Of a DNA stretch of 64,000 nt, positions 35,215 to 43,747 are shown piece after piece. The position numbers were made by a program, and so were the translations under genes. The DNA is from JAEUJM01 sp041908445 (GTDB taxonomy: Bacteria; Actinomycetota; Acidimicrobiia; Acidimicrobiales; DATDAH01). Each line of letters starts with the position of its first letter. The stretch's first letter is position 1. The notes beneath the pieces are model-generated. The model did no database searches, had not been told where the DNA came from, and worked only from the letters and a program-made list of their open reading frames with translations. Location of the stretch: the NCBI GenBank assembly GCA_041908445.1, contig JAYRFK010000049.1, positions 1-64,000 of the forward strand, given 5' to 3'.

Positions 35215-36585
35215 GTGGCGATCGTGCACGCCGACCAGGTCGTGGTCGACCCCGAGCTCGACGCAGCGCTGGCCTGCGACTCGATCGTCTGCGTCCCGTT
35301 GGTCGACCCCGCCGTGCTGGCCGGGGTGGAGGCCGCCTACTGGGAGATCGCCCCACCGGGAGAGTCGGGCATCGTGCTCGACTACCTGCGCAGCGACCCG
35401 GCCCTCAAGCGGCGGCTGGCGGCGCTCATGGAGCCGGTGTGGGATCAGGTCATCCCCTCGCTGCTGGTCCACCACTACCCCGTGTACACGTCGTTCGTGG
35501 TGAAGCACCCGGGCGAGGGCTCGAGCCTGTACCTGCACCGGGACCTCCACGTCGACGACGAGCGCCGGCGCCGCACCTTCGCCCTCTGGATGCCGCTCGT
35601 CGACACCGGCCCGGAGCTCGACAACGGGCCCCTGGCGTTCGTGCGGGGGAGCGAGGCGGTGCGCTACGGCAGCTTCGGTCCCAACGCGGTGGGGACCTTC
35701 GCGCCCTACGACGCGAGCCTGCGCGAGCGGCTCGAGCCGATGACGGTGGCCGCGGGCTCGGCCCTCGTCTACGACGCCCGCCTCCTGCACGCCTCCGAGC
35801 CCAACCGGTCGGACCGGCCGCGGGTCGCGGTCGGGTGCCTCCTGGCCCGGCGCGACCAGGCCGTCACCCAGGTCGTGGCCACCGGCCGCCGCCACCGGCG
35901 GCTGCACGAGGTCGATCGTGACTACTTCCTCGACCACGCCCCGGAGGACGTCGCGGTCGCGGGCATGCCCGAGCGCTACCCGGTGGTGGAGGAGTACGAC
36001 GAGACGCCGGCGGTGACCACCGAGGAGGTCCTCGGCCCGGTGCTCGCACGCGGCGCGGTGCGCGAGGTGGTCGTGCCGGGCGACCTCGAGGCCCTTGCCG
36101 GCGGCCGGGCCGCGCTCCCCACCCGCCGGGGCCGCCGGCCGGGCCACGACCACGACCTCGCCGTCGTCGCCGCCGACCTGCCGCCCCTCGGCTCGACCGT
36201 GGCCGGCGGGGTCGACGTCGCGTCGGGTGACGCGGTCGGGGCGCTGGACCTGGTCCGCGACCGCCGGCGGGTCGCCCCGGTGCCCGAGGCCGTGCCCGAC
36301 GTGGTCGTCCCGCTGTCGCGGTGGCGCACGCGGGATGCCACCCTCGTGGTCGTCGACGGTGGCGGCCGGCTCACGCTCACCGCACCGGCGGGCGGGCGCC
36401 ACCACGAGGTCGTCGTGCTCGAGTGCCCCGCGGTGCGGTCGGGAGCCATCGCCGAGGGCCGGGTGGCCGAGCTCGACCTCGGCCTGGTGCTCGAGCTGCC
36501 GGCCGGCGAGCCCGTCCACCTCTGGAACGACGGCCCGGGCCCGCTCGTCGTGGTCGTGCGCGCGCCGGCGGGGCGCTCAGGCTGA
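35215..36585 (+). CDS. Phytanoyl-CoA dioxygenase-like 2-oxoglutarate oxygenase with extra C-domain
   Basis: 456 residues. The first ~260 form a PhyH-type double-stranded beta-helix: iron ligands H108 and D110 (YLHRDLHVDD), distal H192 (LLHASEPN), and 2-oxoglutarate Arg in RPRVAV. The last ~190 residues (from about 265) are a V/D-rich domain I do not recognise. A TAACAC hexamer ends 7 bases before GTG 35215, so it may also have its own leaderless transcript although it follows the ATPase by only 10 bases. Its end overlaps the convergent radical SAM gene by 9 bases. Confidence 0.8.
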   Translation: MAIVHADQVVVDPELDAALACDSIVCVPLVDPAVLAGVEAAYWEIAPPGESGIVLDYLRSDPALKRRLAALMEPVWDQVIPSLLVHHYPVYTSFVVKHPGEGSSLYLHRDLHVDDERRRRTFALWMPLVDTGPELDNGPLAFVRGSEAVRYGSFGPNAVGTFAPYDASLRERLEPMTVAAGSALVYDARLLHASEPNRSDRPRVAVGCLLARRDQAVTQVVATGRRHRRLHEVDRDYFLDHAPEDVAVAGMPERYPVVEEYDETPAVTTEEVLGPVLARGAVREVVVPGDLEALAGGRAALPTRRGRRPGHDHDLAVVAADLPPLGSTVAGGVDVASGDAVGALDLVRDRRRVAPVPEAVPDVVVPLSRWRTRDATLVVVDGGGRLTLTAPAGGRHHEVVVLECPAVRSGAIAEGRVAELDLGLVLELPAGEPVHLWNDGPGPLVVVVRAPAGRSG

Positions 36586-39375
36586 CGGCCCTGCGCCGAC
36601 GCGGCTCAGGGTGACGGGCGTGGCGGTCCGGCCGGGCCCCTCGATCTCGGCCTCGGGTCGCAGGTCGGCGGGGACCCCTTCGGGCAGGCCCCGGAACTGC
36701 GGGGCCGCGGCCGCGACCTCGGGGACGTTCGAGACCAGCGGGGAGTCGAGCTCCCAGTGGCCGACGATCCAGAAGCGCTCCGTGAGCACCTCGTTGCGCG
36801 GGTCGTCGGTGGCGGTGATGCCCCGGCCGCAGCTGTCGAGGGGGTCGCCGTACACGGTCAGCTCCGTGGCCGGGTACGTCGAGAGGGGTCGGAGCGGCTC
36901 GGCGACCCCGTCGCCCCAGAGGGCGCGGGTGTGGTCGCGGAACCATCCCACCACGTCGTGGTCGAGAGCACGGGTGTCCGGGAACGAGCGGCCCACGTCC
37001 GGGAGCACGAAGGCCTGGGCGGCGAGCACGGCCTCGCGGTCGGGTGACGGGCCGATGCCCAGCTCGTGCTCGAGGAAGTCGCCCACCTCGTCGAAGAAGG
37101 CCCGCCAGCCGAGCGGGGGGGCGTTGAAGTGGTCGAAGTGGCGGCTGACCCAGTCGAGCAGGGGGTAGCGGCCGGGATCGGTCTCGCTGAGGGTCAGGAT
37201 CCGGCGCACGACGTCCATGGCGGGCACACCGTGGTCCCACTGCGCGTACCGCAGCACGAGCCGGAGGATCCCGAAGCGCTCGAAGGCCGTGTAGGCGTGG
37301 CGCAGGCGCATCATCAGCCGGCGCTCGTCGCGCGTGAACGTGGCGGTGGCGACCACGACGCGGTGCTCGTCGGCCTCGATGGCCCACCGCTCGCGGTACG
37401 CGGGGTCGTTCATCGGCGCGTTGGGGAGGAGCTCGGTGATCCACATGCGCGCCGGGATCTCGTGGTCGATGCAGAACTGGAGGTCGCCCGCGAACGAGTC
37501 CAGGGTCTGGCCCGGCAGCCCGACCATGACGTCGGCGTCGAGGGGCAGGCGGCGCCGGCGGAACGCCGCAGCGAGGGCGAGGTAGTGGTCGACGGAGATG
37601 TTCGTGCGCTCGACCGCGGTGAGGGTGGCCTCGTCCCGGGTCTGCATGGCCAGCGAGAAGTGGGCGACCACGCCGGCCTCGACGAGGCGGTCGAGGATGG
37701 CGGTGAGGTGCTTCGTGGTGTTCTTGGCCACGTTGAAGCCGAAGTGGCGGGGGTGGCCCAGCTCCTTGGCGAGGGCGCCCATGCGCTCGGCGATCTCGAC
37801 GTCGCGGGCGATGATGCCGAAGTTGGCGTCGGTGATGGTCCAGGCGTGCAGGCCGCGCTCGGCCGCCCAGCGCATCTCGGCGTCCACCCGCTCCATCGAG
37901 AACTTCCGGATGCGCGAGAGCGTGCTCGAGCCCCAGTCGCAGAACGTGCAGCCGTACGGGCACCCCCGGTTCGACTCGAAGATCAGGCCGAGCAGGCCGC
38001 TGGGGACGTTCCATGCCTCGATGGGCAGGTGGTCGAACTCGCCCGTGAGGTAGGGGGACGGCAACACGTCGAGGTCCGCGAGGCGGTCTCGGTCCTCGGT
38101 GCGCACGACCGCCCCGGTGTCCGGATCGCGGTAGCTGAGCCCGGCCACCCCGGCGAGGCGCCGGAGGTCGGGCTCCGGGAAGGTCGGCCCGAGGGCGGCG
38201 AGGAGGGCGACGAGGGTCTGCTCACCCTCGCCCCGCACGGTGACGTCGACGAGGCCCTCGTGGTCGGCGAAGAAGCGCTCGACGTCGCCGGGGTACTTGG
38301 GGGTGCTCGGCCCCCCGTGGACGATGACCGCCTGGGGGCACAGGGCGCGGGCCCGGCGGGCGAGGTCGAGGTCGGCCCCGATCGACCACACGTAGTTCGA
38401 GAGCAGCACCACCGCCGGGCCGTCCCGGCCGGCCAGGTCGGCGAGGAACGACTCGGGCTCCTCCTGGCGGCGGATCTCGTACCACCGGGACAGGGCGCCG
38501 CCCTCGTGGGCACGGGCGGACGCGGTGAGCATGCCCAGGGCGAGGACCGGGCCGGTGTCCACCGGGAACACGGCGTACACGGGCACCGGGCCGGCGGGCC
38601 CGCCGGGGAACGGATCGGCGAGGTAGTCGAACGGGCACGCCGGCACCGGGGCCCGGCCGTCGGGCTCGGGCCGGCCCGCTCGTCTCGGCGTCGGCGGGTC
38701 GGCGGTGTGCTCGTCGTCGTCCGGCCCGTCGGCGGAGGCGACAGACGGGGCGGCCGGGGCGTCCGTGTCGGGACCGGCGGGCGGCCAGTCCGCGGGGGAG
38801 GGGTCGGGCGCGGCCATCGTCGCCACCGGGCCTGCGGCCCGGCCGCGCAGGCGCGCGAGCAGCCCCCGGCGGGGCGCAGGGCCCGGTGGGGTCGCCGCCT
38901 CGGGGACTGCGACGGGCGGGGGAGCGGGCTCGGCCCCCCGGGGCACGCGGACCCGGCCGCTGGCCACGAGCAGGGCCAGGTGCCCGGCCAGCACCCCGCG
39001 GGGTGGGGCGTCGGGGAGGGCGCCGACGTCGTCGAGCAGCTCGGCGGCGGTGCACCACCCCCGCAGGTGCTCGAGGAGGGCGGCGGCCTCGCGGTGCAGG
39101 ACCACGGGGCGCCCGTCGGTGGCCTCGACCACGAGCGTGCGGTCACGGCGGTCGGCGACGACGACCGGCCACGGTTCGAGCACGGTCCCCTCGTCGACCG
39201 CCGGCGGGAGGGTGGCCGAGGCCGGCGCCGGGTCGAGGGAGGCGGCGACCTCCGCCCACGGCTCGGGCACGGGATCGACGCCGCCGGTGGGGGTGCGGGA
39301 CCAGTGGCCGCGGGCGCGCACGAGGAGGTCGCCGGACACCCGGCCCAACTCCGGCACCTCGCTCCCCGCGACCAT
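36577..39375 (-). CDS. Cobalamin-binding radical SAM protein 3
   Basis: 932 residues. The PqqD-like N-terminal segment (LEPWPVVVADRRDRT, EHLRGWCTAAELLDDV) is followed by a ~90-residue Pro/Ala-rich linker, which explains the extra length. B12 domain: VLLSNYVWSIGADLDLARR and VIVHGGPSTPKYPGD. Core: C472-PYG-C-TF-C479-DWGSS, then DVMVGLPGQTLDSF. It is more distant from proteins 1 and 2 than they are from each other. The ATG follows a TACCGT -10 box by 7 bases, so it has its own promoter. Confidence 0.85.
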   Translation of the reverse strand: MVAGSEVPELGRVSGDLLVRARGHWSRTPTGGVDPVPEPWAEVAASLDPAPASATLPPAVDEGTVLEPWPVVVADRRDRTLVVEATDGRPVVLHREAAALLEHLRGWCTAAELLDDVGALPDAPPRGVLAGHLALLVASGRVRVPRGAEPAPPPVAVPEAATPPGPAPRRGLLARLRGRAAGPVATMAAPDPSPADWPPAGPDTDAPAAPSVASADGPDDDEHTADPPTPRRAGRPEPDGRAPVPACPFDYLADPFPGGPAGPVPVYAVFPVDTGPVLALGMLTASARAHEGGALSRWYEIRRQEEPESFLADLAGRDGPAVVLLSNYVWSIGADLDLARRARALCPQAVIVHGGPSTPKYPGDVERFFADHEGLVDVTVRGEGEQTLVALLAALGPTFPEPDLRRLAGVAGLSYRDPDTGAVVRTEDRDRLADLDVLPSPYLTGEFDHLPIEAWNVPSGLLGLIFESNRGCPYGCTFCDWGSSTLSRIRKFSMERVDAEMRWAAERGLHAWTITDANFGIIARDVEIAERMGALAKELGHPRHFGFNVAKNTTKHLTAILDRLVEAGVVAHFSLAMQTRDEATLTAVERTNISVDHYLALAAAFRRRRLPLDADVMVGLPGQTLDSFAGDLQFCIDHEIPARMWITELLPNAPMNDPAYRERWAIEADEHRVVVATATFTRDERRLMMRLRHAYTAFERFGILRLVLRYAQWDHGVPAMDVVRRILTLSETDPGRYPLLDWVSRHFDHFNAPPLGWRAFFDEVGDFLEHELGIGPSPDREAVLAAQAFVLPDVGRSFPDTRALDHDVVGWFRDHTRALWGDGVAEPLRPLSTYPATELTVYGDPLDSCGRGITATDDPRNEVLTERFWIVGHWELDSPLVSNVPEVAAAAPQFRGLPEGVPADLRPEAEIEGPGRTATPVTLSRVGAGPSA

Positions 39376-39382
39376 CGAGGAG

Positions 39383-39388
39383 ACGGTA
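39383..39388 (-). promoter_or_regulatory. -10 hexamer TACCGT
   Basis: Seven bases before ATG 39375, in the 63-bp gap after the AspH-like gene. Confidence 0.55.
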
Positions 39389-39438
39389 CCGGCTCCGACC
39401 CCGGGCGAGCCTCCCCGGCCTGACCGGCGCGCGGTGCC

Positions 39439-40149
39439 TCAGCCGTTGAGGGCGTGGTACAGCTCGGCGTTGCGGTCGAGGGCGGCCCGGTACCCCGGCG
39501 TCAGGGCGTTGCTGGCCCATTGCACCACGGCGTTGGCGTGGCCGGTGAGGCCGGGGAGCGGCCGCAGGACGTCGCCGATGAGGAGCACCCGGGGCTCGTC
39601 GGAGCGGTTCCACGCCGAGTGCGGCAGCGTGTCGTCGAAGAGGACCACGACGCCCCCGTCGAGCGACACCGGCCGGCCCTCGATCTCGTGGCCCGAGCCC
39701 GGCGGGCAGTGGACGCCGACGAGCAGGTTGAGGGCGCCGGCGTTGACGCCCCGGTGGGGCGGGAGCTCCGCCCCCGGGCCCAGCACCGACCAGATGGCGC
39801 TCAGCAGGCCGGGGATCTCCGCCAGCGCGGCGACGGTGGCGGGGAAGTGGGCGGCGAGCGGGGCGCGTGGGCGACCGCGGCTGATCAGCGCCCCCGTCCG
39901 CCACCAGCCGCCGACGTTGCCCTGCCACCCGCCGAGCATCTCGTCGATGAGGGGGAGGCGGAGCCCGGCGGCCTCGAAGCCCTCCCACTCGGCCCGGATG
40001 GCCTCGTGGGCCCCGACGACCCGGCCGTACCACGCCTCGTCGCGGATCAGGCGGGGGTTGGGCGCGTCACCGTCGACGCGGTGGATGCGGGCGGTGTTCG
40101 CGGCGACGAGGCGCTCGACCGCGCCGGCGACGGTGGGGCGCCGGGCCAC
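39439..40149 (-). CDS. Aspartyl/asparaginyl beta-hydroxylase-like dioxygenase 2
   Basis: 236 residues, Fe(II)/2-oxoglutarate oxygenase. The family core is LPPHRGVNAGALNLLVGVHCP with the first iron His, then LFDDTLPHSAWNRSDEPRVLL with the distal His and the 2-oxoglutarate Arg. Divergent from the other two AspH-like proteins, especially at the N-terminus (TARIHRVDGDAPNPRLIRDEAWYG). GTG start 3 bases after the stop of the glycosyltransferase/DUF2231 gene, so it is the last gene of the minus-strand operon that begins with the lipoprotein at 45626. Confidence 0.82.
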   Translation of the reverse strand: MARRPTVAGAVERLVAANTARIHRVDGDAPNPRLIRDEAWYGRVVGAHEAIRAEWEGFEAAGLRLPLIDEMLGGWQGNVGGWWRTGALISRGRPRAPLAAHFPATVAALAEIPGLLSAIWSVLGPGAELPPHRGVNAGALNLLVGVHCPPGSGHEIEGRPVSLDGGVVVLFDDTLPHSAWNRSDEPRVLLIGDVLRPLPGLTGHANAVVQWASNALTPGYRAALDRNAELYHALNG

Positions 40150-40152
40150 GGC

Positions 40153-42153
40153 TCAGCCGTCCACCTCGAAGCCGCGGAGGCGGTCGGCGTCCACGGCGAC
40201 GCGCACGCCGTGGGTGTGCGCGAGCCGCAGGCCCAGCCACGCGCCGGTGGCGAGCAGGGCGAGCCCCAGGATCGACACCGCGAAGGGGGCCGGCGCCACG
40301 GGGTCGTGCCACTCGAAGTCCGACGACCGCCGGAGCAGGAACGAGACCGCGAAGAGCACGAGGCACGCGTCCATGCACAGCAGGTGGCGGATGCCGGTGC
40401 GCCACGCCGGGGTGTCACGGGGGACCCGGACGAGGTCGGCGAGCCCGATCATGGCCGCCACCAGGCCCACCCCGACCCCCGCGCCGGTCAGCACGTAGGC
40501 CCCGCGCGCGTACACCCAGGCGGTGTCGGCCACCTGTGAGATCAGGTCGAACCCGAAGGCGCAGACCCAGGCGCCGACGGCCACGGCCGCGACCAGGGGG
40601 TGGAAGGGCCGGCCGTAGGGCCCGGCCCACACCCCGCCGGGTCGAGCGGCCTGCGCGAGGCCCTCGGCGGCGCTGAGCGGGGGCGCCTCCTCGGCGTCGG
40701 CGCTGAGCGCGGGCGCCTCCTCGCCGGCGGCGGCCTCGGCCGCCGCGCTTCGCTCCCGCTCCTGTCGTGCCACGCTGCGGCGCTCCTTGCTCGTGTCGAG
40801 TCGACGACGCCCTGCCATTGTGGCCGATCGCAGCGCCCCCGCCGGGTGGACCGAGGCCAGCAGGCCGCCGGCCAGCACGGCCAGCAGCGCCATGGCGGTG
40901 TGGTGGTAGCGGTCGAGCGCGTTGCCCAGCCACACCACGGCGATCGAGCCCGCGGCCGTGGCCCAGATCGGCCAGGCCCGGCGGGCCCGTGGGAGCGCGG
41001 CCAGGGCGAGCACGCCGAGCACGAGGACGACGCCGTGCCACAGGTTGGCGGCCCGGGTGAGGCGCTCGACCCGCGCCTCCCCGCCGATGTCGCGCCGGGC
41101 GCCGTCGCGGGCGTCGGCGAGCGACTGGCCGTCGCCGACCAGCGTGGCGTAGGTCTTGTCCCAGGTGAGCTCGAGCTCCTCGACGGGGTGGGTGACGGCC
41201 CACCGCAGCGCCTCGCGCTGGAGCGACGAGGCCCAGGCCGCCTCGTCGGGGTCCCGGGGGTCGAAGGGGCTGCCGGTGAAGCAGCGCGCGAAGTCGGCCT
41301 CCGTCATGTCGTCCACGTCGGCCTTCGCCCCCGGCCCGTGGCCCTGGCACAGGAAGGCGGCGCCATTGGTGGCCACCGGGGTGAGGGTGTCCACCTGCAC
41401 GAGGTTGCGCACCGTCCAGGGCAGCAGCACGACGGCGACGGTGGCGGCGAGGGCCAGGGCAGGGCGCCACGCGGCCCGCCACGAGCCCCGGCGGGCCGCC
41501 AGGGCACCCACGGCCACGAGGACCAGCAGCGCGCCGGGTGGGCGCACGAGGGCGGCCAGCCCGATGAGGGCCCCGGTGCCGACGAGCGGGCCCCGGCCCA
41601 CCGGCGTCGTTCGCACCAGCCAGCCGGAGACCACGAGGACCACGGCGACCACGAGGGCCGTGAACACGGTCTCGGTGAGGGCCACGGCGGTGAGGAAGAT
41701 CGGGCCGACGGCCAACGCGAGCAGCCACGCGGCGGCGGTGCGCGCCCGCCGGCCGAACCAGCGCCCGGCCAGGAGGCCGCCCAGGGCCACCGTGGCCGTC
41801 CCGGCCACGACGTTCACCGCCGCCGCACCGGCCGGCAGGGCGAACCAGCCCGTGACCCGGCTCCACCACGCCACCGGCGTCAGCAGCAGGGAGTAGCCGG
41901 GCGGGTTGTAGGCGCTGACCCGGCCGAAGAGGCGGTAGGTCTGGAGGTCGGCGAACTGGCGGGCCATGGCCAGGTTGCGGCCCGTGTCGCTGTGGCCCTC
42001 GAGGGGCTCGGCGGCGCCCAGCCAGGCGACCCACGCCACGCGGAGCAGGAGGCCGGCGAGCACGGCCACCACGAACGCCCGCTGCTCGCGGGCCACGCAC
42101 CACCGTGTCGCCCGCCGCACCGCGTCGGCGGCGCCGGCCGCCGTCGGGCTCAA
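40153..42153 (-). CDS. Glycosyltransferase 39-like / DUF2231 membrane fusion
   Basis: 666 residues with no stop between two modules. Residues 1-445: multi-spanning GT-C-type domain with GHSDTGRNLAMARQ and YNPPGYSLLLTPVAWW near 45-95, many membrane helices, and an extracytoplasmic loop around FLCQGHGPGAK. It would use a polyprenyl-phosphate sugar. Residues 446-666: charged linker (KERRSVARQERERS) then DUF2231 (GRPFHPLVAAVAVGAW), paralogous to 4017-4679. In-frame ATG 40818 would yield a 221-residue DUF2231 protein, almost exactly the size of the stand-alone paralogue. TTG start overlaps the radical SAM stop by 4 bases (TTGA). Confidence 0.75.
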   Translation of the reverse strand: MSPTAAGAADAVRRATRWCVAREQRAFVVAVLAGLLLRVAWVAWLGAAEPLEGHSDTGRNLAMARQFADLQTYRLFGRVSAYNPPGYSLLLTPVAWWSRVTGWFALPAGAAAVNVVAGTATVALGGLLAGRWFGRRARTAAAWLLALAVGPIFLTAVALTETVFTALVVAVVLVVSGWLVRTTPVGRGPLVGTGALIGLAALVRPPGALLVLVAVGALAARRGSWRAAWRPALALAATVAVVLLPWTVRNLVQVDTLTPVATNGAAFLCQGHGPGAKADVDDMTEADFARCFTGSPFDPRDPDEAAWASSLQREALRWAVTHPVEELELTWDKTYATLVGDGQSLADARDGARRDIGGEARVERLTRAANLWHGVVLVLGVLALAALPRARRAWPIWATAAGSIAVVWLGNALDRYHHTAMALLAVLAGGLLASVHPAGALRSATMAGRRRLDTSKERRSVARQERERSAAAEAAAGEEAPALSADAEEAPPLSAAEGLAQAARPGGVWAGPYGRPFHPLVAAVAVGAWVCAFGFDLISQVADTAWVYARGAYVLTGAGVGVGLVAAMIGLADLVRVPRDTPAWRTGIRHLLCMDACLVLFAVSFLLRRSSDFEWHDPVAPAPFAVSILGLALLATGAWLGLRLAHTHGVRVAVDADRLRGFEVDG

Positions 42154-43694
42154 CGTCGCGAGGCGCGGGCCAGGTGCACCCAGGTGCCGCCCGCCGGGCC
42201 GGTCGCCGGGGTGGCGAACACGACGATGTCGTCCCCGTCGGCCGCCGGGATGCGCAGGGTCGTGTCCTCGCCTTCGGTCCGTTCGACCGCGGCGTCGCCG
42301 GTCAGGGGCACGGTGCGGCCCAGGGCGGCGGTGAGCTCGTCGCCGTGGAGGCCGACGACGTCGTGGTCGGGCACGCCGAGGGCGTCGGCCAGGCCGGTGG
42401 CCTCGACGATCGTGCCGCCGGCGTCGAGCTGCAGGACGGCGGCCTGGTCGCCCACGGCGGCGCGGCGCCGGCGCTCGACGGCCCCGGGGTCGGGCCGGGG
42501 GCCGAGGGCCACGGCCACCGCGCCGCCCGCGGCCGCGTTGGCGGGGTGCGCCCCGCCGTCCTCGCCGCCGCCGTGGTCGAAGGGCCGGACCATGTCCGGG
42601 TTCGGGCGCCACGTGTCCACGCCGGGCACGGATGCGCCGGCCCGCCGATCGGCCAGCTGGGCGCGCAGGCGGTCGAGCTCGCGGTCCCACACCGCCCGGC
42701 TCCCGCGGAGCTCGTGGCCCCGCGCCCGGTCGGTGGCCTCGAGCCCGTCGACCACCACGGCCAGGTCGTCGGCGTCGAGCATGTAGAGCGAGAGGTGGTG
42801 GGGGTGGCGGACGGTGTTGACCGCCGCCTCGAGGCCGCGCTCGTCGGCGGCCCGGCAGAACCCGAAGAACTCCTGCCAGTTGGGCACCATCAGGCAGAAC
42901 GTGAGCCCCAGGTAGGTGCCGTGGGCCTCGGCCCGCTCCTGGAACCGGTCGAGGTTGGCCTGCAGCGTGGCCCACGACGACCCCACCCGGATCGACTCGT
43001 AGGTCTCGGCCGTCGCCGCGTCGACCGACACCGAGACCCCCACCGGCAGGCGGTCGAGGATGCGCTCGACCCGGGGCGTCCACTGGGTGCCGTTCGTGGT
43101 CACGTGGCAGTCGGTGCGCAGGCCGGCGTCGACGAGCAGGTCCATGACGCGGAGGGTCTCGGCGGCGAGGAAGGGCTCGCCCCCGAGGAACTTCACCTTG
43201 CGGAGGTGGGGCAGGAAGGCGCTGAGGTCCTCGAAGAAGGCGTCGTCGTACGCCTTGGGCAGCGGGGGCCGGTGCTCGCGCTGCGCCCGGATGGAGGACG
43301 ACCACTCGCCGTCGCACATCGCGCACTGGAGGTTGCAGGTGTTGCTGAGGGCGAGCTCGAGCTGCTGGGGCCAGGGCGGGTCGTCGCTCGTCACCGGGAA
43401 CTCGTCGAACCAGCGGGCGAAGGCGAGGTCCGGTCGCCCCTTGGCGATCTGCCACTCGCAGAAGTCACACCCGAGGTCGAGGTCGTGGGCGGCCAGGGCG
43501 CGGCGCAGCTCGGCCGCCCGCTCACCCCGCCAGATGTCGAGCAGGCGCTTCCGGGTCACGTTGCCGAGCAGGTGGTAGTCGTTCTGGCAGCACGCGCGCA
43601 CCTGACCCCGCTGGTCGAGGTACATCGACGTGAAGGGGGCCGCGCAGGCGCCGGGCCCCGAGGGACGGCGCCGGTCCCGTCGCAGGCGCACCAC
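42150..43694 (-). CDS. Twitch-type radical SAM protein 1 with PAS-like C-domain
   Basis: 514 residues. The N-terminal cysteine region (CAAPFTSMYLDQRG, ACCQN, LGNVT, IWRG, GCDFCEWQ) reads like a SPASM/twitch auxiliary cluster, here before the core. Core: NT-C120-NLQ-C124-AM-C127, FLGGEPFLAAETLR, TTNGTQW. The C-terminal ~110 residues look like a PAS domain (AAVLQLDAGGTIVEATGLAD). Most similar to 53869-55464. Likely start is one of two adjacent GTGs (43694, 43691), 8 bases after a 14-codon frame that overlaps the SGNH stop. Substrate unknown; probably a peptide or glycan. Confidence 0.82.
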   Translation of the reverse strand: MVRLRRDRRRPSGPGACAAPFTSMYLDQRGQVRACCQNDYHLLGNVTRKRLLDIWRGERAAELRRALAAHDLDLGCDFCEWQIAKGRPDLAFARWFDEFPVTSDDPPWPQQLELALSNTCNLQCAMCDGEWSSSIRAQREHRPPLPKAYDDAFFEDLSAFLPHLRKVKFLGGEPFLAAETLRVMDLLVDAGLRTDCHVTTNGTQWTPRVERILDRLPVGVSVSVDAATAETYESIRVGSSWATLQANLDRFQERAEAHGTYLGLTFCLMVPNWQEFFGFCRAADERGLEAAVNTVRHPHHLSLYMLDADDLAVVVDGLEATDRARGHELRGSRAVWDRELDRLRAQLADRRAGASVPGVDTWRPNPDMVRPFDHGGGEDGGAHPANAAAGGAVAVALGPRPDPGAVERRRRAAVGDQAAVLQLDAGGTIVEATGLADALGVPDHDVVGLHGDELTAALGRTVPLTGDAAVERTEGEDTTLRIPAADGDDIVVFATPATGPAGGTWVHLARASRR

Positions 43695-43702
43695 CGTGGC
43701 CC

Positions 43703-43747
43703 TCAGCGGTGGTCCGCCCGCCGGTGGATCGGGCGGGGGCGGCTCAT
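43703..43747 (-). CDS. Possible 14-residue linking ORF
   Basis: ATG frame reading MSRPRPIHRRADHR. It begins inside the SGNH stop (ATGA) and ends 8 bases before the radical SAM GTG. A TAGCAT hexamer lies 6 bases upstream. It may carry ribosomes across the 49-bp gap, or give the radical SAM gene an internal leaderless start. Basic, no signal. Confidence 0.3.
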   Translation of the reverse strand: MSRPRPIHRRADHR

